From Crenobacter oryzisoli (lineage in GTDB: Bacteria; Pseudomonadota; Gammaproteobacteria; Burkholderiales; Chromobacteriaceae), in the NCBI RefSeq assembly GCF_030385785.1, contig NZ_JAUEDK010000006.1, positions 62,001 through 126,000 of the forward strand: a stretch of DNA of 64,000 bases. Reading direction: 5' to 3'. The translations under genes and the position numbers were made by a program. Under the pieces are notes generated by a model that worked only from the letters and a program-made list of their open reading frames with translations, was not told the origin of the DNA and made no database searches. This document shows positions 18,244 through 28,915 of the stretch, piece by piece; within the stretch, counting starts at the first letter, position 1; each line of letters opens with the position of its first letter.

Positions 18244-19341
18244 TTAAATGATTTGTAGCTCGGCTCGCAATGCACCAGCCGCCTTCATGGCCTGGAGCAC
18301 CGACACCAGGTCGGCCGGCGTTGCACCGACCGCATTTAGTGCATTCACCACTTGGTTCAGGTTGGCACCACGCGGCAGGCTGACTACCTTGCCCTGATCC
18401 TGCTTGACGCTGATATCCGCCTGGTTGGTGACAACGGTGCGACCATTCGAGAAGGGGGCCGGCTGACTGACCTGCGGAGTGTTGTTGATCGTGACCGACA
18501 GATTGCCATGGGCGACCGCAACCGGGTCGATAGTGACGGCTTTGTTCATCACCACCGAGCCGGTACGGGCATTGATGATCACCAGCGGCGACACTTCGCC
18601 TGGCTCGACATGGATGTTCTCGAGTCGGGCGAGGAACGACACGCGTTGACTCGGATCCTGCGGCGCTCGAACTTCGATCATGCGACCGTCGATGGCGCGA
18701 GCAGTGTCGTAGCCGAAATTCTTGTTGATGGCCTGTACGGCGCGGTTGGCAGTGGTGAAGTCCGATTCGGTCAATTCCAGCTGCACCACCGGCCCTTCGT
18801 TGAGGCTGCTGTTCACCTCACGCTCCACCGTGGCGCCATTCGGGATGCGCCCCGCATTGAGCTGGTTGATCTGCACCTTGCTGCCAGCAGCCGAGGCACC
18901 GGCGCCACCGATCACAACGTTACCCTGGGCCATTGCGTAGACCTGGCCATCCGCCCCGCGCAGCGGCGACAGCAGCAAGGTACCGCCACGCAGGCTCTTG
19001 GCATCCCCCATCGAGGAAACGGTCACATCGATGGACTGACCACGACGAGCGAACGCAGGCAGCGAGCTGGTGATCATCACCGCGGCGGCGTTCTTCGGAT
19101 CAATCCGTACCCCGGCCGGCACCTGAACACCCAGTTGAGACAGCATGTTGCTCATCGACTGCACGGTAAACGGCGACGAACTCTGCTTGTCGCCGCTGCC
19201 ATCGAGGCCTACTACAAGACCATAGCCGATCAGCTGATTGGAGCGCACGCCACCGAAACTGGCGATGTCCTTGATCCGTTCGGCAAAGGTCGGCACTGAC
19301 AGGCTCATGGCGACCAAGGCGAGGAAGACAAAACGTTTCAT
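18244..19341 (-). CDS. flgI: Flagellar P-ring protein FlgI
   Basis: 365 residues with a Sec signal peptide (MKRFVFLALVAMSLSVPTFA) followed by ERIKDIASFGGVRSNQLIGYGLVVGL, the FlgI hallmark. It assembles the ring around the rod in the peptidoglycan layer. It sits 22 bases after flgH in the flgBCDEFGHIJ run. Confidence 0.96.
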   Translation of the reverse strand: MKRFVFLALVAMSLSVPTFAERIKDIASFGGVRSNQLIGYGLVVGLDGSGDKQSSSPFTVQSMSNMLSQLGVQVPAGVRIDPKNAAAVMITSSLPAFARRGQSIDVTVSSMGDAKSLRGGTLLLSPLRGADGQVYAMAQGNVVIGGAGASAAGSKVQINQLNAGRIPNGATVEREVNSSLNEGPVVQLELTESDFTTANRAVQAINKNFGYDTARAIDGRMIEVRAPQDPSQRVSFLARLENIHVEPGEVSPLVIINARTGSVVMNKAVTIDPVAVAHGNLSVTINNTPQVSQPAPFSNGRTVVTNQADISVKQDQGKVVSLPRGANLNQVVNALNAVGATPADLVSVLQAMKAAGALRAELQII

Positions 19342-19363
19342 GATATTCCAGACTAAATCGACA

Positions 19364-20077
19364 TCAGAACGGCAGCACCGACTGGAAAATCCGGGTCAGC
19401 CAACCCGGATCGGCATAGCGGCGATTATTGCCTTCGGTTTGCTGCTCGATACGGGCATCGGCCACCTTGGTAGATGAGATCTGATTGCCCGGCAGGATAT
19501 CGCGCGGGTTCACCACGCCAGAGAGGCGGACGAACTCGTTCTCACCGTTGACGCGAATCTGCTTCTCTCCACTGACCACCAAGTTACCGTTGGCCAACTG
19601 CTCGATCACCGTCACAGTGATCGAGCTGGTGAACGAACTACTGTTGCTGTTGCTACCCTTGCCGGTGGATGCCAGCGCTCCCGTGCCATTGAGCGAGGTA
19701 TTGGCCAGCTTTTGCTCCATGTAACCGGGAAAGAACGGCAAAGAGACACTAGGCAAACTGGCGCTCGCCGAACCAGTTCGGCTGCCTGTGCTCTGCTCCG
19801 AGTTGCTGACACTGGTCTGCTCCTGGATCAGCACCGTCAGCGTATCGCCCACCATGGCCGGGGCCCGGTCTTGAAACAGCGGCCGGAAGTTGGCCTGCTG
19901 GAAGATCGAACCATTGGCCTGTGCCTGCACCGGTACCGGCTGCGGCCGCGCCGTCATTGGCTGCTGGATGATCGACGGCTGCTGGAAAGCACAGGCGCTA
20001 AGCACTGCGGCAGCCGACGGCAATAACACGAGGCGGCCAAGCCGCACGTAGGACAGGAAAAAGGTTGGCCGAATCAT
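19364..20077 (-). CDS. flgH: Flagellar L-ring lipoprotein FlgH
   Basis: 237 residues. Lipoprotein signal peptide with lipobox VLSAC (Cys29); it forms the outer-membrane ring. The family core is visible (FQQANFRPLFQDRAPAMVGD and GVVNPRDI). The start MIRPTFFLSYV at 20077 is preferred over the upstream ATG at 20110, because the extra residues are charged and would spoil the signal peptide. Codons 2-6 (IRPTF) are written by a copy of the AGGTTGGCCGAA repeat, so the repeat has shaped the N-terminus. Confidence 0.92.
   Translation of the reverse strand: MIRPTFFLSYVRLGRLVLLPSAAAVLSACAFQQPSIIQQPMTARPQPVPVQAQANGSIFQQANFRPLFQDRAPAMVGDTLTVLIQEQTSVSNSEQSTGSRTGSASASLPSVSLPFFPGYMEQKLANTSLNGTGALASTGKGSNSNSSSFTSSITVTVIEQLANGNLVVSGEKQIRVNGENEFVRLSGVVNPRDILPGNQISSTKVADARIEQQTEGNNRRYADPGWLTRIFQSVLPF
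20062..20073 (+). repeat. AGGTTGGCCGAA repeat overlapping the flgH start
   Basis: An exact 12-base copy lying inside the first codons of flgH and reading opposite to the gene. Confidence 0.7.
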
Positions 20078-20096
20078 CGCTGCATCTGTATCCGAA

Positions 20097-20157
20097 GGCC
20101 GGCAATCCATCGCCGGCCAAAAACTAACACGCCCGAGGGGCGACCCAAATGTCGCCC
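20097..20157 (-). other. Two hairpins between flgG and flgH
   Basis: GGCCGGC/GCCGGCC (20097-20118) and GGGCGAC/GTCGCCC (20138-20157). Neither has a T run on the minus strand. They could adjust the relative amounts of rod and ring proteins. Confidence 0.4.
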
Positions 20158-20164
20158 GTCATTA

Positions 20165-20947
20165 TTACAGCTGGGCGACGCGCTGCAACATTTCGTCGGC
20201 GGTCTTGATCGCGCGCGAGTTCATTTCGAACGAACGTTGCGCCTGAATCATATTCACCAGTTCGGTCGTCACATTGACGTTCGAGTCCTCCAGCCAGCCT
20301 TGCATTACCGTCCCGCGGCTGTCGGCTCCCGGATCCCCATCCTGCGGGGCACCCGACGCGGCAGTTTCCAGGTACAGGTTCTGGCCAATACTGTCGAGCC
20401 CCTGCGGGTTGATAAAGGTTGTCAGCTGGATGATGCCGGCGTTTTGCAAGGCGGTGTTGCCCGGCACGGTGTACTGCACTACGCCGACACTGGAAATGGT
20501 GACATTGGTAGCATTGGCCGGGATATTGATGTTCGGGTCCAGCTGATAGCCATTGGAGTTAACAATGTCGCCGTTCTCATTGCGGTGAAACTCGCCATCA
20601 CGCGTATAGGCGATCGTCCCATCCGGACGGGAGAGGCGGAAGAAACCATTTCCCTGAATTGCCAAGTCGAGTGGCTGCGAGCTTTGCTCAAGGTTTCCCT
20701 CGGTGAACACCTTCACCGCGGCCACCGGAGTCGAGCCAGAACCTACCTGCAGGCCGGTCGGCACGGTATTGCCATTGGTCAACTGAGCACCCGGCTGGCG
20801 GATGGTCTGGTAGTACAAGTCCTCGAACACGGCCTGGCCGCGCTTGAAGCCCTTGGTATTCACGTTGGCCAAGTTGTTGGACGTCACGTCGAGCTGGAAC
20901 TGGCTCGAGTCCATCCCCGTCTTGGCAATGTAAAGGGCGCGCATCAT
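20165..20947 (-). CDS. flgG: Flagellar distal rod protein FlgG
   Basis: 260 residues, the typical FlgG length. N-terminal rod motif (MMRALYIAKTGMDSSQFQLD then NNLANVNTKGFKRGQ) and C-terminal helix ending MLQRVAQL. It builds the distal rod that passes through the P and L rings. It follows flgF closely in the operon. Confidence 0.96.
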   Translation of the reverse strand: MMRALYIAKTGMDSSQFQLDVTSNNLANVNTKGFKRGQAVFEDLYYQTIRQPGAQLTNGNTVPTGLQVGSGSTPVAAVKVFTEGNLEQSSQPLDLAIQGNGFFRLSRPDGTIAYTRDGEFHRNENGDIVNSNGYQLDPNINIPANATNVTISSVGVVQYTVPGNTALQNAGIIQLTTFINPQGLDSIGQNLYLETAASGAPQDGDPGADSRGTVMQGWLEDSNVNVTTELVNMIQAQRSFEMNSRAIKTADEMLQRVAQL

Positions 20948-20986
20948 GGCGATTATTCCTTTTGATTATCCGTCTTTATCCGTCGA

Positions 20987-21733
20987 TCAGTTGATAGCCA
21001 GAATCTGGTTGGCATGCTTATCGTCTTCGTCGGCGGTTTGCATCATTTTTATGTTCAGATCGAACTGGCGCCCATGCGAGATCATCTGCACCAAAGAGTC
21101 GACAGCATTCACGTTGCTGTTCTCAAGCGACCCCGGCACGAGGCTGACATTGGCATCGGCCTGTGCCACGCCTCCGCCCTGCAGATGGAACAAGCCGTCG
21201 CCCCCTTTGTAGACCGCACGGTCGCCAGGATTGACCAGCTTGATCTGAGCCACGGTCTGCGGAACGATCGGAGTCTGTCCCTGATCGACCGGAAACGCCG
21301 ACACTGTGCCATCGCTGGCGACATTGATCTTCATGCCTTGCGGCACCGTGATCGGCCCCGTATCCGACATAATCGGCAGGCCGCTGCGAGTACGCATCAT
21401 ACCGGCATCGTCGACGACGAAGCCGCCATCGCGGGTATAGGCCTCGCTCCCATCTGGAGCTTGCACCGCAAAGAAACCCGCCGTACCGACGGCAAAGTCA
21501 TTGTCGCTACCGGTCTGCTGCATGCTCCCGGCAGTCATATTGTGGCCGACGGTGCTGTCGACTACATAGGTACGGGTCGGGGCACCCTGCCCAACTACGG
21601 GCAGAGCGCGGAACGCCACCATGTCGGCCTTGAAGCCGATGGTGTGTACGTTGGCGAGGTTGTTCGACGTCGTTGTCTGTTGCATATCGACGTGCTTGGC
21701 GCCGTTCATCGCCAGAAACAGCATGCGATCCAT
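20987..21733 (-). CDS. flgF: Flagellar proximal rod protein FlgF
   Basis: 248 residues, normal for FlgF. It begins MDRMLFLAMNGAKHVDMQQ and contains NNLANVHTIGFKADM; the C-terminal helix (NSNVNAVDSLVQMISHGRQFD) is also in place. It is part of the proximal rod. Distances of 39 bases to flgG and 22 bases to flgE indicate a single transcript. Confidence 0.94.
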   Translation of the reverse strand: MDRMLFLAMNGAKHVDMQQTTTSNNLANVHTIGFKADMVAFRALPVVGQGAPTRTYVVDSTVGHNMTAGSMQQTGSDNDFAVGTAGFFAVQAPDGSEAYTRDGGFVVDDAGMMRTRSGLPIMSDTGPITVPQGMKINVASDGTVSAFPVDQGQTPIVPQTVAQIKLVNPGDRAVYKGGDGLFHLQGGGVAQADANVSLVPGSLENSNVNAVDSLVQMISHGRQFDLNIKMMQTADEDDKHANQILAIN

Positions 21734-21755
21734 GATCTACTCCTAATCCCGCTGA

Positions 21756-23033
21756 TTAACGCAGGTTGATCAGGGTCTGCATGACCTGGTCTTCTGTCTT
21801 GATGGTCTGCGCATTGGCCTGGTAGTAGCGCTGAGCAGTGATCATATCCACCAATTGGCTGGTCAGGTCGACGTTGGAGTCTTCCAGCGCGCTGGCGGTA
21901 ATCAGGCCTGCATTGGAGGCGCCCGGCTTGTTGACCGCCGGCGAGCCCGAATCCGAGGCTTCAACCCAGCGGTTGCCCCCCTGTTGCTGCAGGCCTTGTG
22001 GATTGGCGAAAGTCGCCAATGCCAGTTGGCCGACAGTCTTGGTCTGACCGTTGGAGTAGTTGGCGGTCAACACGCCGTTCTTGTCGAATGCGAAGTTGGT
22101 CAGCTGACCCGGCGGGTAGCCGTCGCCCTGGTTGGTCACGATGGCATTTTGAGACGCAAACTGCGTAGTGCCGGTAAGGTCGATAGCAACATTGAACGGT
22201 GCGGCCGAACCCGTTGCCGATGGCACCGCCACGGTAAACGGAGTAGTCGGGGTAGCCAGCGTGCCGTTGTTGTTGAAAGTAATGGTTTGAGCAGGAGCAA
22301 TCGGTGCGGCACCACCATCTGCAAAGACCGAAACAGTCCATTGGTTCGCCACCACTGGATCTTTGACATAGTAGTAATTCAGCGTGTGCGTGTTGCCGAG
22401 GCTGTCGTACACATTGGTCGAAGACGTATAGTTGTATGTGTTCGAGTTGGCTGGATTCAATGGAGGCGATGCCGGAGCAGCAGGCGGCGGAGCCAACAGC
22501 GGCGCTGTCGACGCCGAATTGAGATTGACCGACAGAGCAACGTTCGAAGTGGCCTGGGGAGGCTGCTGGGCAGTGGAGAGCATCAGATCAGAGACCGGCC
22601 CCGGGGTAATCACGCCATTCGCATTCGCCATCCAGCCCTGCAGGCGGTCGGTGCCGTTGACGATGTAGCCGTTCTTGTCCTGCTGAAACTGACCTGCGCG
22701 AGTGTATGAGATCGAGCCAGTCGAATTGGCGGTGGTGCCGCCAGTCGGATTCTTGACGATGAAGAAGCCGTTACCGTTGATCGCCAAGTCGAGATTGCGG
22801 CCAGTGCTAGTGATGTTGGCTGTGTTGAAGCCCTGAGTCACCCCGGCAACCTGCACACCAATACCGGCTTGGTTCGTCGCCGCGCCAGAGGAAAACCCGT
22901 TGGCGTACATGTCGGCGAACTCGGCACGAGAACCCTTGAAGCCAACCGTGGATGCATTGGCCACGTTGTTGCCGATCACGCTCAGTTGCTGGGACGCTGC
23001 GTTAACACCACTCAAAGCCTGCTGAAAGCCCAT
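21756..23033 (-). CDS. flgE: Flagellar hook protein FlgE
   Basis: 425 residues. N-terminal motif MGFQQALSGVNAASQQLSVI and NNVANASTVGFKGSR, C-terminal motif NSNVDLTSQLVDMITAQR-like (here DSNVDLTSQLVDMITAQRYY). A Pro/Ala/Ser-rich stretch at about residues 170-205 lies in the exposed hook domain. It polymerises into the universal joint between rod and filament and is exported with the help of the FlgD scaffold encoded next to it. Confidence 0.95.
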   Translation of the reverse strand: MGFQQALSGVNAASQQLSVIGNNVANASTVGFKGSRAEFADMYANGFSSGAATNQAGIGVQVAGVTQGFNTANITSTGRNLDLAINGNGFFIVKNPTGGTTANSTGSISYTRAGQFQQDKNGYIVNGTDRLQGWMANANGVITPGPVSDLMLSTAQQPPQATSNVALSVNLNSASTAPLLAPPPAAPASPPLNPANSNTYNYTSSTNVYDSLGNTHTLNYYYVKDPVVANQWTVSVFADGGAAPIAPAQTITFNNNGTLATPTTPFTVAVPSATGSAAPFNVAIDLTGTTQFASQNAIVTNQGDGYPPGQLTNFAFDKNGVLTANYSNGQTKTVGQLALATFANPQGLQQQGGNRWVEASDSGSPAVNKPGASNAGLITASALEDSNVDLTSQLVDMITAQRYYQANAQTIKTEDQVMQTLINLR

Positions 23034-23098
23034 TACACGCTCCTGAATTATTCTGGAAGTTCTGTTGTGTCGTTATGATTTGGTTTGTCGTGATGCGA

Positions 23099-23788
23099 TC
23101 AGCTCAGCTGCACTACGTCACCCAGCGAGTGCTGCTGACCGTCACCGGTCACTAGCAACGGCACGCCCTGGTTCCAGGTCACCGCATTGACGTTCTGATA
23201 GCCGTAGGTCGTTGCTGCCACGGACGTCCCAGCATTGTCGACGGCCTTGGCCGAGAAGGTGTAAGTACCCGCAGGCAAGCGATTGCCATTGCTGTCGGCA
23301 CCATCCCAGGAGAAGTTGTTGAGGCCGGTCTTCGGCGAAGAAACCTGTAGCGTATCGACCACTTTACCGTTGCCGTCCGTCACGGTGATCTGCATCGCGG
23401 CCGCAGCACTGTTCAATGCCACCCCACCCTGCACATCGCCGCTGCTGCCCAAGGTCAAGCCGTTGCCCGCCACCATCACCTGATGGCCGACCAGAGACGT
23501 GGCCATCATCGCCTGGTTCGCCACCTGCGACTGCAGCACCTGCCCCATCGTCGTATTAAGCTTCTCCAGACCACCGACAGTGCTGATCTGCGCCATCTGA
23601 CTAGTCATCTGACTATTGTCCATCGGGTTGAGTGGATCCTGCGCCTTCAACTGCGTTACCAGCAAGGTGAGGAACTGGTTCTGGATATCCGAGGCACTGC
23701 CTGTGTTGCCGAGCACCGAGCTGGCGGAAGAGGTACTCGACGTTCCGCTGGCACTCGTCTGGTTGTTGTTTACGCTACCGATAGTCAT
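23099..23788 (-). CDS. flgD: Flagellar hook capping/scaffold protein FlgD
   Basis: 229 residues. The conserved N-terminal region is present (QNQFLTLLVTQLKAQDPLNP, then MDNSQMTSQMAQIS), followed by a FlgD Ig-like domain (WDGADSNGNRLPAGTYTF). The first 30 residues are Ser/Thr-rich and low-complexity. It caps the growing hook and is removed on completion. Located between flgC and flgE. Confidence 0.95.
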   Translation of the reverse strand: MTIGSVNNNQTSASGTSSTSSASSVLGNTGSASDIQNQFLTLLVTQLKAQDPLNPMDNSQMTSQMAQISTVGGLEKLNTTMGQVLQSQVANQAMMATSLVGHQVMVAGNGLTLGSSGDVQGGVALNSAAAAMQITVTDGNGKVVDTLQVSSPKTGLNNFSWDGADSNGNRLPAGTYTFSAKAVDNAGTSVAATTYGYQNVNAVTWNQGVPLLVTGDGQQHSLGDVVQLS

Positions 23789-23803
23789 GCTCTAAGCCTC
23801 GCC

Positions 23804-24217
23804 TCAGGCAGAACCCAGCTGCAGAGTCTTCTGCATCAGGGTCTTGGTGGTGTTCATCATTTCGACGTTGGTCTGGTAGGAACGGGAGGCCGAGATCATG
23901 TCAGCCATCTCCTCGACCGGGTTGACGTTCGGCAAGGTAATGTAGCCCTTGGCATCGGCCAGCGGATTGCCCGGGTCGTATTTCATCTTCGGTGGGGTGG
24001 TGTTTTCCGCCACCGCCGTCACCCGCACGCCGGCAACGCGCGGCTCGCTGGCCGAGACCGGGGTCACCGTGAAGATGGCGTGCCGAGCCTTGTAAGGATC
24101 ACCAGTTGCACTGGTCGAGCTGTCGGCGTTGGCAAGGTTACTGGCGACGAGGTTCAAGCGCATCGACTGAGCAGTCAGCGCAGAACCGGCGATCGAAAAC
24201 ACATTAGAAAGCGACAT
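23804..24217 (-). CDS. flgC: Flagellar proximal rod protein FlgC
   Basis: 137 residues, the family length. The start MSLSNVFSIAGSALTAQSMR and the motif SNLANADSS are typical; the C-terminus carries NVNPVEEMADMISASRSYQTNVE. It forms part of the proximal rod with FlgB and FlgF. It starts 4 bases after the flgB stop codon. Confidence 0.96.
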   Translation of the reverse strand: MSLSNVFSIAGSALTAQSMRLNLVASNLANADSSTSATGDPYKARHAIFTVTPVSASEPRVAGVRVTAVAENTTPPKMKYDPGNPLADAKGYITLPNVNPVEEMADMISASRSYQTNVEMMNTTKTLMQKTLQLGSA

Positions 24218-24220
24218 GTA

Positions 24221-24634
24221 TTACTGGCCTCCCTTGATCGCCTCGGACAGGTTGGCGATGCGGCGGTTGAGGAATGTCAAACTGGCTTGATACTTCATGG
24301 CATTGTCGGTGAACTGCGCACGCTCGATATCCATATCGACGGTGTTGCCGTCGAGGCTGGGCTGTACCTGTGAGCGATACAACAGGGCGGTCTTGTCGTC
24401 GAAGCCGGGCAAACCACCCCCGTTGATATGCTGTGGGCTAGTCGTCGCCAAGGCGAGCGTCTTCTGCCCGTTGCCGGCGGCAGCTTGCATCGCCGCCTTG
24501 AAATCTAGGTCAACTGCCTTGTAGTACGGCGTATCGGCGTTGGCGATGTTACTGGCGATCACCTCGGCACGCTGCGCACGCGTGTCGAGCGCACGTTGCT
24601 GAAAATCGAAATGCTTGGCGATCTTGTCGAGCAT
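24221..24634 (-). CDS. flgB: Flagellar proximal rod protein FlgB
   Basis: 137 residues. It begins MLDKIAKHFDFQQRALDTRA with IASNIANADTPYYKAVD, the FlgB signature. It starts the rod at the MS ring. It is the first gene of the flgBCDEFGHIJ run; GGAG lies 11 bases before the ATG and a sigma-54-type promoter lies about 35-50 bases upstream. Confidence 0.96.
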   Translation of the reverse strand: MLDKIAKHFDFQQRALDTRAQRAEVIASNIANADTPYYKAVDLDFKAAMQAAAGNGQKTLALATTSPQHINGGGLPGFDDKTALLYRSQVQPSLDGNTVDMDIERAQFTDNAMKYQASLTFLNRRIANLSEAIKGGQ

Positions 24635-24666
24635 AGTTAGGGGTTCTCCAAAGCTTCGCAGCTTGT

Positions 24667-24682
24667 AGCACGATTCATGCCA
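24667..24682 (-). promoter_or_regulatory. Sigma-54 (RpoN)-type promoter for flgBCDEFGHIJ
   Basis: On the minus strand TGGCATGAATCGTGCT, against the consensus TGGCACG-N4-TTGCW. The invariant GG and GC are exactly 12 apart, and only two of the other defined positions differ. The predicted transcript would start about 22 bases before flgB. Sigma-54 control of rod/hook genes is known in Pseudomonas, Vibrio and related polar-flagellated bacteria. Confidence 0.75.
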
Positions 24683-24756
24683 GGATAATTAATTGCATGA
24701 TCGTTCAGCAATTCCATACAAATACGCCCGCAATTTAAAAGCAGTGACCTTGCAAC

Positions 24757-24805
24757 GGCAAGAATTGCCGCTTCTCGCCGGCAATTTGTCGCCAAACAGC
24801 GACAA
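24757..24805. promoter_or_regulatory. Cluster of dyads upstream of the flgB promoter, possible enhancer sites
   Basis: Three overlapping perfect inverted repeats: GGCAA-GAA-TTGCC (24757-24769), AATTGCCG-N8-CGGCAATT (24763-24786) and TTGTCGC-N6-GCGACAA (24786-24805). They lie about 100-150 bases upstream of the predicted transcription start, which is where a sigma-54 activator of the FlrC/FleR type would bind. The rest of the 337-bp gap to 24971 shows nothing else that I can name. Confidence 0.45.
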
Positions 24806-24971
24806 TCCCGACGGCAATGTTATCCGGTTTTTTTGTCCACGGCTTTATGCCACAACCATCATGCGAGCCCAACATTTGTCGCCATTACTCGAAAACAACA
24901 CAATTTATGCAAATAGCAACGATCAGAAAAGGGCGTGCCGCCTTGCTATGGCGATACACCCTGCTCAGCAC

Positions 24972-25391
24972 TCAGGCGTCTTCGCGAACCTCGAAGTCGT
25001 GGGTGATGTCTGCGGTCTTGCCTAGCATGATCGATGCCGAGCAATACTTCTCGGCAGACAGTTTGATGGCGCGCTCGACAGTCTCCGGCTTCAGATTTCG
25101 CCCCACCACCACGAAGTGGAAATGGATCTTGGTGAACACCTTGGGCTCGGTGTCTGCGCGCTCGGCGTCCATTTCCACCCAGCAATCGCGCACATCCTGG
25201 CGTGACTTCTTCAAAATGCTGATGACGTCATAACTGGTGCAGCCAGCCGTACCCATCAGCAAGAGTTCCATTGGACGCGGCCCGAGGTTACGACCGCCCC
25301 CCTCCGGGGCACCATCCATCACCACCGCGTGGCCGCTGCCGGTCTCGCCCATGAAGCACACGCCGTCCACCCACTTCAATCTGCCTTTCAT
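24972..25391 (-). CDS. OsmC-family protein (YhfA-like)
   Basis: 139 residues. The OsmC fold is indicated by PRPMELLLMGTAGCTSYDV with Cys51 and by EKYCSASIML with Cys117. This length and pattern match the YhfA subgroup, whose function is not well established. The start MKGRLKWVDGV at 25391 follows GAGAGACA; the frame runs on to 25703 but overlaps tsaD on the other strand. It is divergent from tsaD. Confidence 0.85.
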   Translation of the reverse strand: MKGRLKWVDGVCFMGETGSGHAVVMDGAPEGGGRNLGPRPMELLLMGTAGCTSYDVISILKKSRQDVRDCWVEMDAERADTEPKVFTKIHFHFVVVGRNLKPETVERAIKLSAEKYCSASIMLGKTADITHDFEVREDA

Positions 25392-25500
25392 TGTCTCTCT
25401 GCCCAAAGTTTTAAAGCTAACGGCATAGGGTAGCACTCCAGTTTGGGAGAACCAACATTCACCGGTAAAATGGCTATCTTGACTTGCTTTGATGACCGCC

Positions 25501-26526
25501 ATGTTGGTATTGGGTATTGAATCTTCTTGCGATGAAACCGGCGTTGCTCTGTACGACACCGACGCCGGCCTCGTCGCCCACCACCTGCACACGCAAATGG
25601 CGATGCATGCCGAGTACGGCGGCGTGGTGCCAGAGCTGGCGAGCCGCGACCACATTCGCCGCGTCGTACCGCTGACCGAGGCCTGCCTTGCCGAGGCCGG
25701 CAAGAGCTTGACCGACCTCGACGCGATCGCCTATACCGAGGGCCCGGGGTTGGGCGGCGCGCTGCTGGTCGGGGCCAGCTACGCCAACGCGCTGGCGTTC
25801 GGCCTGGGCATCCCAGTGATCAGCGTGCACCACCTGGAGGGACACCTGCTGTCGCCCCTACTAGCCGAACCGCATCCTGCCTTCCCCTTCGTCGCGCTGC
25901 TGGTTTCAGGCGGCCACACCCAGCTGATGGCTGTACGCGGCGTCGGCGACTACGAGGTGCTCGGCGAAACACTGGACGATGCCGCTGGCGAAGCCTTCGA
26001 CAAGACCGCCAAACTGCTCGGACTGCCCTACCCGGGCGGCCCGCTACTGTCCAAGCTGGCAGAACAGGGCGACCCGAACCGCTTCACCCTGCCGCGCCCA
26101 ATGCTGAAGTCCGATAATCTTGAGATGAGCTTCTCGGGCCTGAAAACCGCAGTACTGACCTTGGTCAAGCAGGTGCAGGCCGAGTCCGGCGAACTTGACG
26201 ACGCCACCCGCAACGACATCTGCCGCGCCTTCCAGGAGGCGATCGTTGACGTACTGGTCCAGAAATCGCTAAAGGCGCTGAAGCTCACCGGCATGAAGCA
26301 ACTGGTGGTGGCCGGCGGCGTCGGCGCCAACAAGCAGTTGCGTGCCGCACTCGATGCAGCTGCAGCCAAGCGCGGCTTTGCGGTGTTCTATCCGCCGCTG
26401 GCACTGTGCACCGACAATGGCGCGATGATCGCCTATGCGGGTGCCCAGCGGCTGAAGTTTGCCCGCGAGGCTGGCGGCTTCGGCGTGAAGCCGCGCTGGG
26501 ACCTCGCCAGCTTGCCGAAGGCCTGA
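25501..26526 (+). CDS. tsaD: tRNA N6-adenosine threonylcarbamoyltransferase TsaD
   Basis: 341 residues. Transfers the threonylcarbamoyl group to A37 of tRNAs that read ANN codons, together with TsaB and TsaE. The N-terminus [14 protein letters not shown] is canonical and decides the start at 25501; a TTG and an ATG occur 12 and 9 bases earlier. Metal ligands His111 and His115 are in HHLEGH, and [14 protein letters not shown] and LVSGGHTQL are present. No clear ribosome site is seen. Confidence 0.97.
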   Translation: MLVLGIESSCDETGVALYDTDAGLVAHHLHTQMAMHAEYGGVVPELASRDHIRRVVPLTEACLAEAGKSLTDLDAIAYTEGPGLGGALLVGASYANALAFGLGIPVISVHHLEGHLLSPLLAEPHPAFPFVALLVSGGHTQLMAVRGVGDYEVLGETLDDAAGEAFDKTAKLLGLPYPGGPLLSKLAEQGDPNRFTLPRPMLKSDNLEMSFSGLKTAVLTLVKQVQAESGELDDATRNDICRAFQEAIVDVLVQKSLKALKLTGMKQLVVAGGVGANKQLRAALDAAAAKRGFAVFYPPLALCTDNGAMIAYAGAQRLKFAREAGGFGVKPRWDLASLPKA

Positions 26527-26595
26527 CCTTTCCGATTACCCGTCGCGCGCCGTTCGACCTACCTTGGCGACGCGCGGCCGACCTGCGATAAACCA

Positions 26596-28500
<1,905 letters not shown>

Positions 28501-28860
28501 GCCAACGGGCACCGCCCTAGCCGGCGGTGCCGCCCAGTCAGGATAGCGAATAAGAGCCCCCTCACCCGGCCATGCTTATAACATCAAATTGTTTTCGGGC
28601 CACTCAGACCACTTCAAAATTATCACTTGTCCACAATTAACTTGGAAAAAGCTGTGAATATCCCTGTTAATAAACCATTTTTCCATTAAAAAACAGCAGC
28701 TTGGCTAGATTGTTCAGATTTGCAGCAACCCATGGCTAACACCACTCACAGCCAAGCAGGACAGCCCTGTCAGACCGCTGAGGTGAATGCAATTTTCCCC
28801 ATAGCAATCAATTGCTTGCACTGACTTCTTGAAAAATAGGCAACCCGTCCAACAGACATA
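28501..28860. other. AT-rich intergenic region with DnaA-box-like 9-mers
   Basis: No gene seen. Between 28560 and 28830 the sequence is much richer in A and T than its surroundings. It contains TTGTCCACA (28627-28635) and, on the other strand, ATATTCACA (28653-28661), each one base from the DnaA consensus TTATNCACA. There is no cluster of further boxes and no dnaA or other origin-linked gene nearby. Confidence 0.35.
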
Positions 28861-28896
28861 AAAAAACGCCGCCAGCGTTATCGCGAGCGGCGTTTT
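28861..28896 (-). terminator. accD terminator
   Basis: AAAAACGCCGC pairs with GCGGCGTTTTT around a 14-base loop, just after the accD stop codon on the minus strand. It is symmetrical and may act on both strands. Confidence 0.85.
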
Positions 28897-28915
28897 TCAT
28901 TACTTGCTACCGGTA

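Noticed and set aside
28501-28860. The AT-rich gap considered as the chromosomal origin
   Set aside because: Only two imperfect DnaA boxes, no dnaA, dnaN, gidA or parAB genes nearby.
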